A stretch of 54,006 nt of DNA from Saccharothrix sp. (GTDB lineage Bacteria > Actinomycetota > Actinomycetes > Mycobacteriales > Pseudonocardiaceae): contig NZ_JAPSLK010000058.1 in NCBI RefSeq assembly GCF_031180885.1, forward strand, positions 1 to 54,006. Reading direction: 5' to 3'. Position numbers and translations under genes: made by a program. This document shows positions 35,240 to 43,715 of the stretch, piece after piece. Below the pieces are notes generated by a model, which was given only the letters and a program-made list of their open reading frames with translations, was not told the DNA's origin and searched no databases. How positions within the stretch are numbered: position 1 is the first letter of the stretch; each line of letters opens with the position of its first letter.

Positions 35240-38200
35240 TCAGGCGACGACGCCGCGGCGGGTGGCGATGCGGTGCGCCACCCGCAGCCCGCGCGGCCCC
35301 AGCACGGGCCGGCCGGAACCGTCCAAAGTGGTCAGGAAGCGGAACAGCATGGCGTGGCCCTCCAAGCGCCGCAACAACCCTTCCGCCACGTTGTCGCCGT
35401 AGTCCACCACGGCCGACTGCTCCACCAGCCGCCGCATGATCGCCCGCCGCTCCTTCAGCGGCACCCACCACGTGGTCACCAGCAGCAGCACCAGCCCGAA
35501 CGACAGCGTGGTGGCCAGCACCGCCTCCCAGCCGGTGAACCGCAGCGAGAACACCTGCACGACCGCGCCGATCACCAGCAGCACCGACCCGTACACGGCG
35601 GCCCACCCGGCGGTCGCCGCGGCGGGCGGCTCGGCGTGTTCGGTGGTCCACACGCCCTCCCGCTGCCGCCACCGCTGCAACGACCGGCCCAGGTTCAGCG
35701 AGGCGACCACCCCGAACACGATCGCCAGGACCGTCCCGACGACCACCACGGCCGGGTCCACGTCGTAGAGCCGGTACCGCACCACGGCCCAGATCGCGAC
35801 CACGATCCCCGCCGCGAGCACCACCCGCAGCACCAGCCGGGGACGCCGCCGAATCCTCCGCAGCACCGCCCGGGCCACCGCCAGCGGCGTCCCGACCGGA
35901 GCGGGCAGCGACCCGATCACCAGCAACGCCACCACCACGACGACCACACCGCCCACGGCGACCAATCCGGTGGTGACGCCCACTTCGGAGGACGCCAGCG
36001 CCGATCGGGTCCGGTCGATCGCCACCGCCGCCAGCGGGATCACCGGAGCGAGCAACACCAAGCCGTGCAACAAAGTCCCGGTCCGCAGCGCCGCGTACCC
36101 GAAGGCCGCCAACAGGGTCGCGCTGCCGAACGCCGCCGAAGGACCCACCGCCCACGGGGGCAGCAGGTCGAACAGGGCCAGCACCAGCAGCGCCCCGCCC
36201 AGCGCGAACCCCAGCAACCCCAGGAACTGGGCCAACTGCCCACCCCGGGTCAACCCGGTGATCGTCCAGTACGGCAGCAGCGCCGCACCGCGCAGCGCCC
36301 GGGTCAACGGCTTGGCCGGCCCCAGCCCGGACCGCTCGCTGTCGGCCACGGTCACCGCGACCGCCGCGGCCGTCGCCGCCGTCCGGATCACCTGGTCGCT
36401 GGACGCCTCCTGGGACAGCGGCTCGCGCCCGATCCCGGCCCGGTCGAACGCCTCCAGCGCCTCCATCCCGACCTCGATCCGGTCCGCGTCGGAGCGCACC
36501 GGCAGCTTCTGCAGCAGCGCCGCCTGCTCCTCCAGGAACAGCTCGCCGCGCGACCGCTTGTCCGCGCCCTCGTGCCGGTCGGCCAGGATCGCGGCGCGCA
36601 GCGCGGGCAGCTCCTCGCAGATGATCCGCACGTGCAGCGCCCACGCGGCCAGCTCCGCCAGCGCCTCGCAGGTCGGCGGCTGGTCGCCGTCCGTGTCCTC
36701 GTACACGGCGGTCAACTGCTCGACCGCGCGTTCCACCACGGGTTCGAGCCGGTCCGGCAGGCCGTCCCCGAACAGCGCCGCGACCAGCTCGTTCACCCGC
36801 CGCCGCGCGCGTTCCCCTGCGGTCGCGCCCTCCTGCGGGGTGAGCCGGTCGATGCGCAGCAGCCGCTTCGGGTCGCACACGATCTTGCTGAGCATGGTGG
36901 CGCCGTCCAGCCGGCCCCAGATCCAGTCGTTGACCCGCCAGGACCGCTTGAGGAACCCGGAGAACCGGCTCAGCGACGCGCCGCCGGCCTTGTCGTCGGG
37001 GGTCTGGCTGTGCTCGGCGAACGCGTTGCGGGTCTGGAGGCTGATCTGGACCAGGTCCACCGCCTGGTCCATGCCGCCGCGCGAGTCGTCGGCCAGGCAG
37101 GTGGCCGCGACCTCCAGCGCGAGCAGCCGCGACAGCCACATGTCCCCGGCGACCAGCTCCGCCTCGGTCTCGCCGTCGGTGCGGGGTTCGAGCAGCAGCG
37201 CCTTCCACGAGGTCAGCCCGGCCATCTTCACCCGGTCGTCGCCCAGCGCGTCGAGGGCGTCGCGGGCGTCGCCGAGGATGCCCGCGATCCGGTCCACTTG
37301 GGCCCTGACCCGGTCACCGATCGTGCCGTGCAGCATCCCCTCCGCGAACGCCTCGACCCGCAGCTCCCAGTACTCCCGGTTCAACGGCGTCCGCTCCCGG
37401 GTGGTCCACTGGCCGTCCAGCTCGGCGCGCAGCTCGCGCAACTGCGCGCGCACGTCGTAGAGGTTGGTGCGGGCCTGCGCCAGGCGGCTCGCGGGGCTGT
37501 CCGGGACCACCCACACCAGCCGCTTGAGCAGGTCCATCGCGGCGGAGGCGAGCCGTTCGGCCATGGTGATGCCCCAGGGCCAGCCGTGCTCGGGCAGCGC
37601 GGCCGGCTGCGGCACGCCCGGCACGTAGGGCAGCCCGCCCCACTTGGCCAGGTGCGAGCGCTGCGCGGCCTCCGCCGCCGCGCGGACCCGTTCGAAGGTC
37701 CACCCGGCGGTGTTCGCCTCGGGCACCTCGAACTGCCGGGTCGTGATGTCGCGGGCCGCGTGCCGGATGCGGATGTCCTCGTAGTGGTCGTGCAGCGTGG
37801 CCGCCAGGTCGTAGAGCTTGCCCACGACCGAACCGCCGGCCGCGAGCCGGTCCAGCAGGGCGCTGCGCCCGCCGCGCCGCGACGCAGCCAGCCGGTTGTG
37901 CTCCTCGATGCGCTCCACGTAGGTGCGGCCGCTCTGGCTGGTCAGGGCGCTGAGCAGCTTCGCGCCGGTGCCGATGGTGCTGGGCAGCAACCCGTCCACG
38001 GGCGCCACCGGCGGCTGCTTGGACTCCGGGGCGTGCGGGAACACCAGCAGCATCACCCGCCGCACCGGTCCTTCGGCGGGCATCCGGTCGATGGCCTCCA
38101 ACGCCTCCTTGGTGGGCGTGTTGACCAGCACCCCGCCGTCCACCACGTACCGGGACGTGTTGTCCGTGCCGTTGGCCCACGACGCGACCCCGGCCATGTT

Positions 38201-38890
38201 CGGCCGCGCCTCACCCGCCGCTTCCTCGGTGACCGGCACGAACGACGGCTCGAACGCGAACGGGAACGACGCCGACGACCGGGCGGCCAGCGCGAGCTGG
38301 TCCACCAGCGTGGGCAGGCGCTCGGCGGTGAAGTCGTCGCGCCCGGACGGGTCGCGGCGGAACGAGAAGCTGCCCTGGTGGGTGGACTGGGTCAGGGACT
38401 GCCCGAGGTCGTCGTGCGTGGTCGTCGGCACGCCCGCGAGCAGGGTCGTGGTGATCCGCAGGTCCACCGGCCGCTCGTCCGGCGGGGTGGGGGAGAAGTC
38501 CGTGGTCAGCCGGTTCAGCGCCTCTTGGAGGCGGGGCAGGAAGAACTCGTCCCCTTTGAGCAGCGACACCGGCGACCCCCGGAACGGCGTGCGCAGCAAC
38601 TGCTCCATGCGCCCCTGCTCGGCCCACAGGTCCCGCAGCCGCTCCAGCTTGGCGTTCTCGTTGACCTGCGACAACGCCAACGCGGCCCCGTTGATCCCGC
38701 CCGCGGACGTACCGGTGACGACATCGGCACGGGCGGTGCTCCCGACCAGGTCGAGCAGGTCCGCGTAGGCCCCCTCGGCCCGGGTCAACCGGTCGAGTTC
38801 GAGGACGACACCACCCATCCACACGGCGAGGCTCACCCCGCCGTTGAGGACGACGGCGAACCGGATCTGCTCCTGCGGCACGTCGGCCAT
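35240..38890 (-). CDS. Giant patatin-like phospholipase protein (DUF3376 type) with a membrane region
   Basis: A 1216-aa protein. The N-terminal patatin domain is complete: oxyanion NGGVSLAVWMGG (15-26), nucleophile GTSAGG (60-65, S62) and the catalytic Asp in VVDGG (D251). A long helical middle region (about 300-800) follows. About six or seven hydrophobic helices (about 850-1150) lie near the C-terminus. The family is usually annotated patatin-like protein with DUF3376. It probably hydrolyses lipid acyl esters at the inner face of the membrane. The ATG start at 38890 has GGGAGGG seven bases upstream. It converges on the DMT-GT gene with only 3 bp between stops and no hairpin. Confidence 0.88.
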   Translation of the reverse strand: MADVPQEQIRFAVVLNGGVSLAVWMGGVVLELDRLTRAEGAYADLLDLVGSTARADVVTGTSAGGINGAALALSQVNENAKLERLRDLWAEQGRMEQLLRTPFRGSPVSLLKGDEFFLPRLQEALNRLTTDFSPTPPDERPVDLRITTTLLAGVPTTTHDDLGQSLTQSTHQGSFSFRRDPSGRDDFTAERLPTLVDQLALAARSSASFPFAFEPSFVPVTEEAAGEARPNMAGVASWANGTDNTSRYVVDGGVLVNTPTKEALEAIDRMPAEGPVRRVMLLVFPHAPESKQPPVAPVDGLLPSTIGTGAKLLSALTSQSGRTYVERIEEHNRLAASRRGGRSALLDRLAAGGSVVGKLYDLAATLHDHYEDIRIRHAARDITTRQFEVPEANTAGWTFERVRAAAEAAQRSHLAKWGGLPYVPGVPQPAALPEHGWPWGITMAERLASAAMDLLKRLVWVVPDSPASRLAQARTNLYDVRAQLRELRAELDGQWTTRERTPLNREYWELRVEAFAEGMLHGTIGDRVRAQVDRIAGILGDARDALDALGDDRVKMAGLTSWKALLLEPRTDGETEAELVAGDMWLSRLLALEVAATCLADDSRGGMDQAVDLVQISLQTRNAFAEHSQTPDDKAGGASLSRFSGFLKRSWRVNDWIWGRLDGATMLSKIVCDPKRLLRIDRLTPQEGATAGERARRRVNELVAALFGDGLPDRLEPVVERAVEQLTAVYEDTDGDQPPTCEALAELAAWALHVRIICEELPALRAAILADRHEGADKRSRGELFLEEQAALLQKLPVRSDADRIEVGMEALEAFDRAGIGREPLSQEASSDQVIRTAATAAAVAVTVADSERSGLGPAKPLTRALRGAALLPYWTITGLTRGGQLAQFLGLLGFALGGALLVLALFDLLPPWAVGPSAAFGSATLLAAFGYAALRTGTLLHGLVLLAPVIPLAAVAIDRTRSALASSEVGVTTGLVAVGGVVVVVVALLVIGSLPAPVGTPLAVARAVLRRIRRRPRLVLRVVLAAGIVVAIWAVVRYRLYDVDPAVVVVGTVLAIVFGVVASLNLGRSLQRWRQREGVWTTEHAEPPAAATAGWAAVYGSVLLVIGAVVQVFSLRFTGWEAVLATTLSFGLVLLLVTTWWVPLKERRAIMRRLVEQSAVVDYGDNVAEGLLRRLEGHAMLFRFLTTLDGSGRPVLGPRGLRVAHRIATRRGVVA

Positions 38891-39075
38891 GCGCGCTCCC
38901 TCCCCAGGATTGCGGTGGGGATCTTCCCAGGTACCGGTAAGTCGCCCGCCCGCCGCGCCGGGTTACGCCCCGACCGGGTCAACCCGCCCGCACACCTGTC
39001 CGAACGCCCCGCACCCGCCACCACACCGCCGTGACGAAAGGTGGCCACCCCGTCACCGAGTGGCCGCCACTCGCA

Positions 39076-39289
39076 CTACCGGTTCACGTAATCACAGACC
39101 TGGCCATACACAACGGCATCGGTCGGCAACGCACTGTGGCTGATGCACGCGGTCCGCGCGTTGCGGGTTGCCGTTCCAACCGTGGACGAACAGGATCGGG
39201 TCGTGCGCGGCGGCCTGCGCCGGCGGCGTGAGCAGGGCAGCAAAAAGCAGCGCGGCGGCAACGGCACACCGCTTCGAGAACAACTTCAC
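39076..39289 (-). pseudogene. Remnant of a secreted lipase gene with a large internal deletion
   Basis: From 39289 a frame begins with a good signal peptide (MKLFSKRCAVAAALLFAALL, ending AQA-AAHD) and then HDPILFVHGWNGN, the start of actinobacterial secreted triacylglycerol lipases (alpha/beta hydrolases). The frame then loses similarity and stops at 39092. Shifted by one base, a second frame gives CISHSALPTDAVVYGQV and CDYVNR up to a stop at 39076, which matches the C-terminal end of the same lipases (catalytic His region). The middle, including the GxSxG nucleophile, is missing. I infer an internal deletion of several hundred bases with a frameshift at the joint. Confidence 0.8.
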
Positions 39290-39395
39290 GAACGGGCCTT
39301 CCGACAGACGTTGGCGGATTCGTCGTCAGCCGGTACCGGGGAGTTGCAGGGCGGTGGCACCAGGTTACTGCCAGGTAACCCGGTGCGGTCGACGG

Positions 39396-40958
39396 TCAGG
39401 CCGCGTCCGGCACCGGATCCCGCTTGATCAGCGGCACGATCTGCCGCCGCGCGACGAACACGCACAGCAGGAACGCCAGCACCGCCCCGGTCACCGCCTG
39501 CGGCACGATGTAGGCGCGCCCGTCGAACGCCGACCCGGTCGGCGGCAGGATCACCGCGATGAACGCGCTGGCGCTCATCGCGATCAGCCGGAACCTCTTC
39601 GCCAACACCGCCGTGGCCAACGGCAACGCCGCCCACAGCACGTACCAGGGCTGCAACACCGGCCCGAGCACCAGCACCGCGCCCAACCCGGCCCCCAGCC
39701 CGTTGACCGCCTTGATCCGCCCCCGGAACGCCTTCCACAGCAACGTCCCGGCGATCACCACCGACACCGCCTGGAACACCAGCCGCATCAACGCGATCAT
39801 CGAATCGGTGTGGTTGCCCAATCCCAGCAGCAACCCGAGCCCGCCCCCCAGGAAGCCCATCGCGGTCGGCGGCGACATCCAACTCTTCACCGTGCTGGCC
39901 ACGTTCAACGTCTGCACCCAGCCGAACCCGAGCCCGGTCCCCAAACAGGTGGCCACCATGACCACCCCGGAAATCACCCCGAGCAACAACGCCGCCTTGA
40001 TGAGATCCCCGAACGACCCGCCCAACCGCCGAGCGATCATCACCCCGAGGAACCCCAACGCCAACGCCGCCGGGATCTTCACCGCCGCGCCAAAGGTGAT
40101 CATGGTCGCGCCCAGGGCGATCCACACCAGCTCGTCCCGCGTCATCGGCGCACCGGGCGTGACCGGCATCCGGCGCAGCGCCAGCTCCAGCCCGACCAGC
40201 ATCAACCCGATCGCGAGCCCTTCGTTGTGCACGCCCACGACCAGGTGGAACAGCACCAGCGGGTTGGCCGCGCCCAACCACAGCGCACTCACCGGCGGCA
40301 CCCCGAACCGCCGCGCGAGCCGGGGCAGCGCCCACACGATCATCGCCAGACCGACCAGCACCAGCAGCCGGTGCAGGAACACCCCCGGCAGGACGGAGTT
40401 GCCCGTCACCATCGAGATGACCCGCCCCACCGCCAGGAACAACGGCCCGTAAGGAGCAGGCGTCTCACGCCAGATGTTCGGCACGTTCGTGGTCAACGGG
40501 TGGTCGACCCCAAGAGCGGTCGCGGGCCCCATTTCATATGGGTCCTGCCCGTTGGCCGCGATCTGCGACTGCGCGAGGTAGCTGTAGACGTCCCGGCTGA
40601 ACATGGGGAGCACGAACACCAGCGGCGTGATCCACATCATCAGCGTCCGGTCGAGCTGGCTCCGCGACATCAACCGGGGCCGTCCCGGCCGCGCGAACCT
40701 GCCGAGCATCAGCCAGGCGGAGACGACCAGGAACACCCCGGTCCAGACGACCCCCATGGCGGCACTGGGCATCCGGGCGAACAACCCCAGCACAGGGGTG
40801 CCCGGCAACGGCGAGAACACCGGCGCGGCCCCGGCCCCGAGCGACCCGACGAACATCAACAACGCCCCGACGGTCCCCCATCGGCGGATGATGTCCAACT
40901 GCCGCCGCTCGGGCGCGTCGAGCGGTGCCGCCTCGCCGATCGTCTCCCGATTCCCCAT
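39396..40958 (-). CDS. mptB: Alpha-1,6-mannosyltransferase, MptB-like (GT-C fold)
   Basis: A 520-aa polytopic protein with about 13 hydrophobic helices. The first extracytoplasmic loop carries SRDVYSYLAQ (D123), the catalytic-Asp region of GT-C mannosyltransferases. NPLVLFHLVVGVHNEGLAIG and PVLQPWYVLWA are further family features. MptB/MptA use polyprenyl-phosphate mannose to extend lipoglycan mannan cores in actinobacteria. ATG 40958 is chosen; GTG 40979 is possible but lacks spacing for a Shine-Dalgarno. It is divergent from sufR, the same neighbourhood recalled for Rv1459c/Rv1460. Confidence 0.9.
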   Translation of the reverse strand: MGNRETIGEAAPLDAPERRQLDIIRRWGTVGALLMFVGSLGAGAAPVFSPLPGTPVLGLFARMPSAAMGVVWTGVFLVVSAWLMLGRFARPGRPRLMSRSQLDRTLMMWITPLVFVLPMFSRDVYSYLAQSQIAANGQDPYEMGPATALGVDHPLTTNVPNIWRETPAPYGPLFLAVGRVISMVTGNSVLPGVFLHRLLVLVGLAMIVWALPRLARRFGVPPVSALWLGAANPLVLFHLVVGVHNEGLAIGLMLVGLELALRRMPVTPGAPMTRDELVWIALGATMITFGAAVKIPAALALGFLGVMIARRLGGSFGDLIKAALLLGVISGVVMVATCLGTGLGFGWVQTLNVASTVKSWMSPPTAMGFLGGGLGLLLGLGNHTDSMIALMRLVFQAVSVVIAGTLLWKAFRGRIKAVNGLGAGLGAVLVLGPVLQPWYVLWAALPLATAVLAKRFRLIAMSASAFIAVILPPTGSAFDGRAYIVPQAVTGAVLAFLLCVFVARRQIVPLIKRDPVPDAA

Positions 40959-41041
40959 CACCAACCCGCCCGCCGTCACCCCCGAAGAGTAGCGACCACC
41001 CCACCCACCCGTACCGATCACCACCACCCCGCCGCCCGCGA

Positions 41042-41099
41042 ACTCACCGCACCACCACCCCACCGCCGGCCGCCGACTCACCGCACCACCACCCCACCG
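41042..41099. repeat. 24-bp direct repeat pair
   Basis: An identical 24-mer beginning ACTCACCGCACCACCACC and ending CACCG occurs at 41042-41065 and again at 41076-41099, a 34-bp period. It lies just upstream of the mptB start on the side away from the gene. Confidence 0.9.
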
Positions 41100-41152
41100 T
41101 TCGCGCGCTTTCAGCGCCGAAGGCGCGCTCGATGGGCTATCAGCCACAGGAG

Positions 41153-41294
41153 GGGCCTCGGTCTGCCCCCCGTACGGCCTGGGCGCGCGGCCCAACCACG
41201 CTTTGGCCCTTTGTGCAACCACGCTTCACCCGTTGCACAAAGGGCCAAAGCGTGGTTGCCTCCGGCAGGCCGTACGGGGGGCAGACCGAGGCCC
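41153..41294. repeat. 142-nt compound inverted repeat (two perfect nested stems)
   Basis: Outer arms 41153-41181 and 41266-41294 are perfect 29-bp reverse complements (left arm begins GGGCCTCGGTCTGCCCCC). Inner arms 41193-41219 and 41232-41258 are perfect 27-bp reverse complements (left arm begins CAACCACGCTTTGGCCC). The internal loop is 11 and 7 nt, the apical loop 12 nt. 56 of 56 arm bases pair. It lies between divergent genes, so it is not an ordinary terminator. It looks like a MITE-like or REP-like element, or a cruciform-forming or leader RNA structure. No coding sequence is visible in it. Confidence 0.95.
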
Positions 41295-41326
41295 TTCCAC
41301 CCCCGGAGGCCTCCAGGCCCGCTTTG

Positions 41327-41365
41327 ATCTTGAGAGCGCGCCGGCGCGTTCATCTTGAGAGCGCG
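41327..41365. repeat. 14-bp direct repeat ATCTTGAGAGCGCG, two copies
   Basis: Perfect copies at 41327-41340 and 41352-41365 with a 25-bp period, placed between the long inverted repeat and sufR. They could be target-side or end sequences of an element, or a paired protein-binding site. Confidence 0.85.
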
Positions 41366-41494
41366 AAGCGCCGACCCCACCCCACCTGCACAGCTACACC
41401 GTCCGCCCAGGTCGGCAACCCCCCGGTTCCCACCCGCCCACGTGAGTCGGGTCACCCGACGGCTGCCGATCTTTGCGACCGCCCGCGAAATAAG

Positions 41495-41508
41495 CAACAC
41501 TGGTGTTG
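41495..41508 (+). promoter_or_regulatory. Putative SufR operator CAAC-N6-GTTG at the sufR start
   Basis: CAACACTGGTGTTG is a near-perfect palindrome (arms CAACAC/GTGTTG) and fits the CAAC-N6-GTTG operator pattern known for cyanobacterial SufR. It touches the first base of the sufR GTG start codon. No Shine-Dalgarno precedes that codon, so transcription probably starts at or next to it (leaderless). Repressor binding here would block the whole suf operon. Confidence 0.65.
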
Positions 41509-42272
41509 TGAAAAACGTCGGGACCGACCACACCGCCGTGCCCGCCGGGCACGACGGCCGGACCCGGCACGCCGTGGCACGTCTGCTGCTGGAGCAGGGT
41601 CCGATCACCGCGGCCTCGGTCGCGGAGCAACTGGGCCTGAGCCCCACAGCCGTGCGCCGGCACATCGACGCGCTGGTCGCGGACGGTGAGGCGGTCAGCA
41701 GGGACGCCCCGCGCAGGGGGCAGCGCGGTCGGGGGCGCCCGGCCAAGCTCTTCCTGTTGACCGAGCAGGGGCGGGCCCGGTTCGGGCACGCCTACGACGA
41801 CCTCGCCGTCGCGGCGCTCCGGTTCCTCGCCGAACAGGGCGGGGAGGAGGCGGTACGAGCCTTCGCGCGGCGGCGGGTGTCCGCACTCGTCGACCAGCAC
41901 CGGGCCGCCATCGTGGCCCAGCCCGACTCCGCGGAGCGGGCGAAGGCCCTGGCGGTGGCGCTGACCAGGGAGGGCTACGCTGCCTCGGCGCGGCACGTCG
42001 GCACCGGTGAGCAGCTCTGCCAGCACCTGTGCCCGGTCGCGCACGTGGCCGCCGAGTTCCCGCAGCTCTGCGAGACCGAGACGGCGGCGTTCGCCGACCT
42101 CCTCGGCACCCACGTGCAACGCCTGGCGACGATCGCCCGCGGCGACGCCGTGTGCACCACGCACATCCCGCACACAGCAAGCACGGCGAGCACCGCGCAC
42201 GTCTCGAACACACCCCGCACAACCGTCGGCGAAGCCGACAACCGAGCTTCAGATGGAGGGGAGCCCGCATGA
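41508..42272 (+). CDS. sufR: Fe-S cluster-sensing transcriptional regulator SufR
   Basis: A 254-aa ArsR/DeoR-like winged-helix regulator. The HTH is at about 34-55 (ITAASVAEQLGLSPTAVRRH) with the wing at GQRGRGRPAKLFLLT. The C-terminal half carries the cluster ligands C171 and C175 in CQHLCPVAHV, C188 in FPQLCETE, and a further C216. It binds an Fe-S cluster and represses the suf operon when clusters are sufficient. GTG 41508 starts just after an operator-like palindrome. The stop overlaps the sufB ATG by 4 bp. The last 35 residues are a polar Thr/His-rich tail. Confidence 0.95.
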   Translation: MKNVGTDHTAVPAGHDGRTRHAVARLLLEQGPITAASVAEQLGLSPTAVRRHIDALVADGEAVSRDAPRRGQRGRGRPAKLFLLTEQGRARFGHAYDDLAVAALRFLAEQGGEEAVRAFARRRVSALVDQHRAAIVAQPDSAERAKALAVALTREGYAASARHVGTGEQLCQHLCPVAHVAAEFPQLCETETAAFADLLGTHVQRLATIARGDAVCTTHIPHTASTASTAHVSNTPRTTVGEADNRASDGGEPA

Positions 42273-43714
42273 CTGCCGCTGCCGAGCAGCGCACCACCAC
42301 AGCCCCGCTCAGCCAGGAGGAGACCCTGGCGAGCATCGGCAACTACGAGTTCGGCTGGGCCGACTCGGACGTGGCAGGCGCGAGCGCTCGCCGGGGCCTG
42401 AACGAGGACGTCGTTCGGGACATCTCGGCGAAGAAGAACGAGCCCGAGTGGATGCTGGACTTCCGGCTGAAGGCGCTGCGCCTGTTCGACCGCAAGCCCA
42501 TGCCGACCTGGGGCTCCGACCTCTCCGGCATCGACTTCGAGAACATCAAGTACTTCGTGCGGTCCACCGAGAAGCAGGCCGCGAGCTGGGAAGACCTGCC
42601 CGAGGACATCAAGAACACCTACGACAAGCTGGGCATCCCGGAGGCGGAGAAGCAGCGCCTCGTCGCCGGTGTCGCCGCCCAGTACGAGTCCGAGGTCGTC
42701 TACCACAAGATCCGCGAGGACCTCGAGGAGCAGGGCGTCATCTTCCTCGACACCGACACGGGCCTGAAGGAGCACCCGGAGCTGTTCAAGGAGTACTTCG
42801 GCTCCGTCATCCCCTCCGGTGACAACAAGTTCTCCGCGCTGAACTCGGCCGTGTGGTCCGGCGGGTCGTTCATCTACGTGCCGAAGGGCGTGCACGTGGA
42901 GATCCCGCTGCAGGCCTACTTCCGGATCAACACCGAGAACATGGGCCAGTTCGAGCGGACCCTGATCATCGTCGACGAGGGCGCGTACGTGCACTACGTC
43001 GAGGGCTGCACCGCGCCGATCTACTCCTCGGACTCGCTGCACTCCGCGGTCGTGGAGATCATCGTCAAGAAGGGCGGCCGCTGCCGCTACACGACGATCC
43101 AGAACTGGTCGAACAACGTCTACAACCTGGTCACCAAGCGCGCGAAGGCCGAAGAGGGCGCGACCATGGAGTGGATCGACGGCAACATCGGCTCCAAGGT
43201 CACCATGAAGTACCCGGCCGTGTTCCTGATGGGCGAGCACGCCAAGGGCGAGGTCCTCTCGATCGCGTTCGCGGGCGAGGGCCAGCACCAGGACGCCGGC
43301 GCGAAGATGGTCCACATGGCGCCGCACACCTCGTCGACCATCGTGTCGAAGTCGGTGGCGCGCGGCGGTGGCCGCACCTCGTACCGGGGCCTGGTCCAGG
43401 TCAACAAGCGGGCGCACCACTCGAAGTCCACGGTCAAGTGCGACGCGCTGCTGGTGGACAACATCAGCCGCTCCGACACCTACCCCTACGTCGACGTCCG
43501 CGAGGACGACGTGTCGATGGGCCACGAGGCGACCGTCTCGAAGGTGTCCGAGGACCAGCTGTTCTACCTGATGTCGCGCGGCCTGAACGAGGACGAGGCC
43601 ATGGCGATGATCGTGCGCGGGTTCGTCGAGCCCATCGCGCGCGAGCTGCCCATGGAGTACGCCCTCGAGCTGAACCGCCTGATCGAGCTGCAGATGGAAG
43701 GGGCCGTCGGCTGA
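42269..43714 (+). CDS. sufB: Fe-S cluster assembly scaffold protein SufB
   Basis: A 481-aa scaffold subunit of the SufBCD complex, on which clusters are built and then passed on. The family core is clear: SAVWSGGSFIYVPKGVHVE, VHYVEGCTAPIYSSDSLHSA (with the conserved Cys), TIQNWSNNVYNLVTKR and VRGFVEPIARELPMEYALEL in the C-terminal helical region. The frame is continuous, with no intein, unlike the M. tuberculosis homologue. The ATG start overlaps the sufR stop; sufD follows after 1 bp. Confidence 0.98.
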   Translation: MTAAAEQRTTTAPLSQEETLASIGNYEFGWADSDVAGASARRGLNEDVVRDISAKKNEPEWMLDFRLKALRLFDRKPMPTWGSDLSGIDFENIKYFVRSTEKQAASWEDLPEDIKNTYDKLGIPEAEKQRLVAGVAAQYESEVVYHKIREDLEEQGVIFLDTDTGLKEHPELFKEYFGSVIPSGDNKFSALNSAVWSGGSFIYVPKGVHVEIPLQAYFRINTENMGQFERTLIIVDEGAYVHYVEGCTAPIYSSDSLHSAVVEIIVKKGGRCRYTTIQNWSNNVYNLVTKRAKAEEGATMEWIDGNIGSKVTMKYPAVFLMGEHAKGEVLSIAFAGEGQHQDAGAKMVHMAPHTSSTIVSKSVARGGGRTSYRGLVQVNKRAHHSKSTVKCDALLVDNISRSDTYPYVDVREDDVSMGHEATVSKVSEDQLFYLMSRGLNEDEAMAMIVRGFVEPIARELPMEYALELNRLIELQMEGAVG

Positions 43715-43715
43715 C

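Larger units (their letters stand above)
40959..41507. other. Repeat-rich divergent intergenic region, mptB / sufR
   Basis: These 549 bases between divergent genes have no convincing ORF. They contain a 24-bp direct repeat, a very long compound inverted repeat (41153-41294), a 14-bp direct repeat pair (41327-41340, 41352-41365) and a SufR-type operator at the sufR start. These are listed separately. Confidence 0.8.

Noticed and set aside
35273..39034. Very long open frame on the plus strand opposite the patatin gene
   Set aside because: It is rich in Arg, Gln, His and Pro with no domain or signal, as expected for the antisense of a GC-rich gene. The minus-strand patatin protein has clear catalytic motifs.
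39092..39289. Genuine 65-aa secreted peptide gene
   Set aside because: The second half is frame-shifted lipase sequence, and the lipase C-terminal end is visible in the neighbouring frame; a pseudogene explains both parts.
41153..41294. Ordinary rho-independent terminator
   Set aside because: It lies between the 5' ends of two divergent genes, is far longer than terminators and has internal loops between perfect arms.
42269..43714. Intein in SufB, as known from M. tuberculosis
   Set aside because: The frame is continuous at normal length (481 aa) with all core motifs contiguous.
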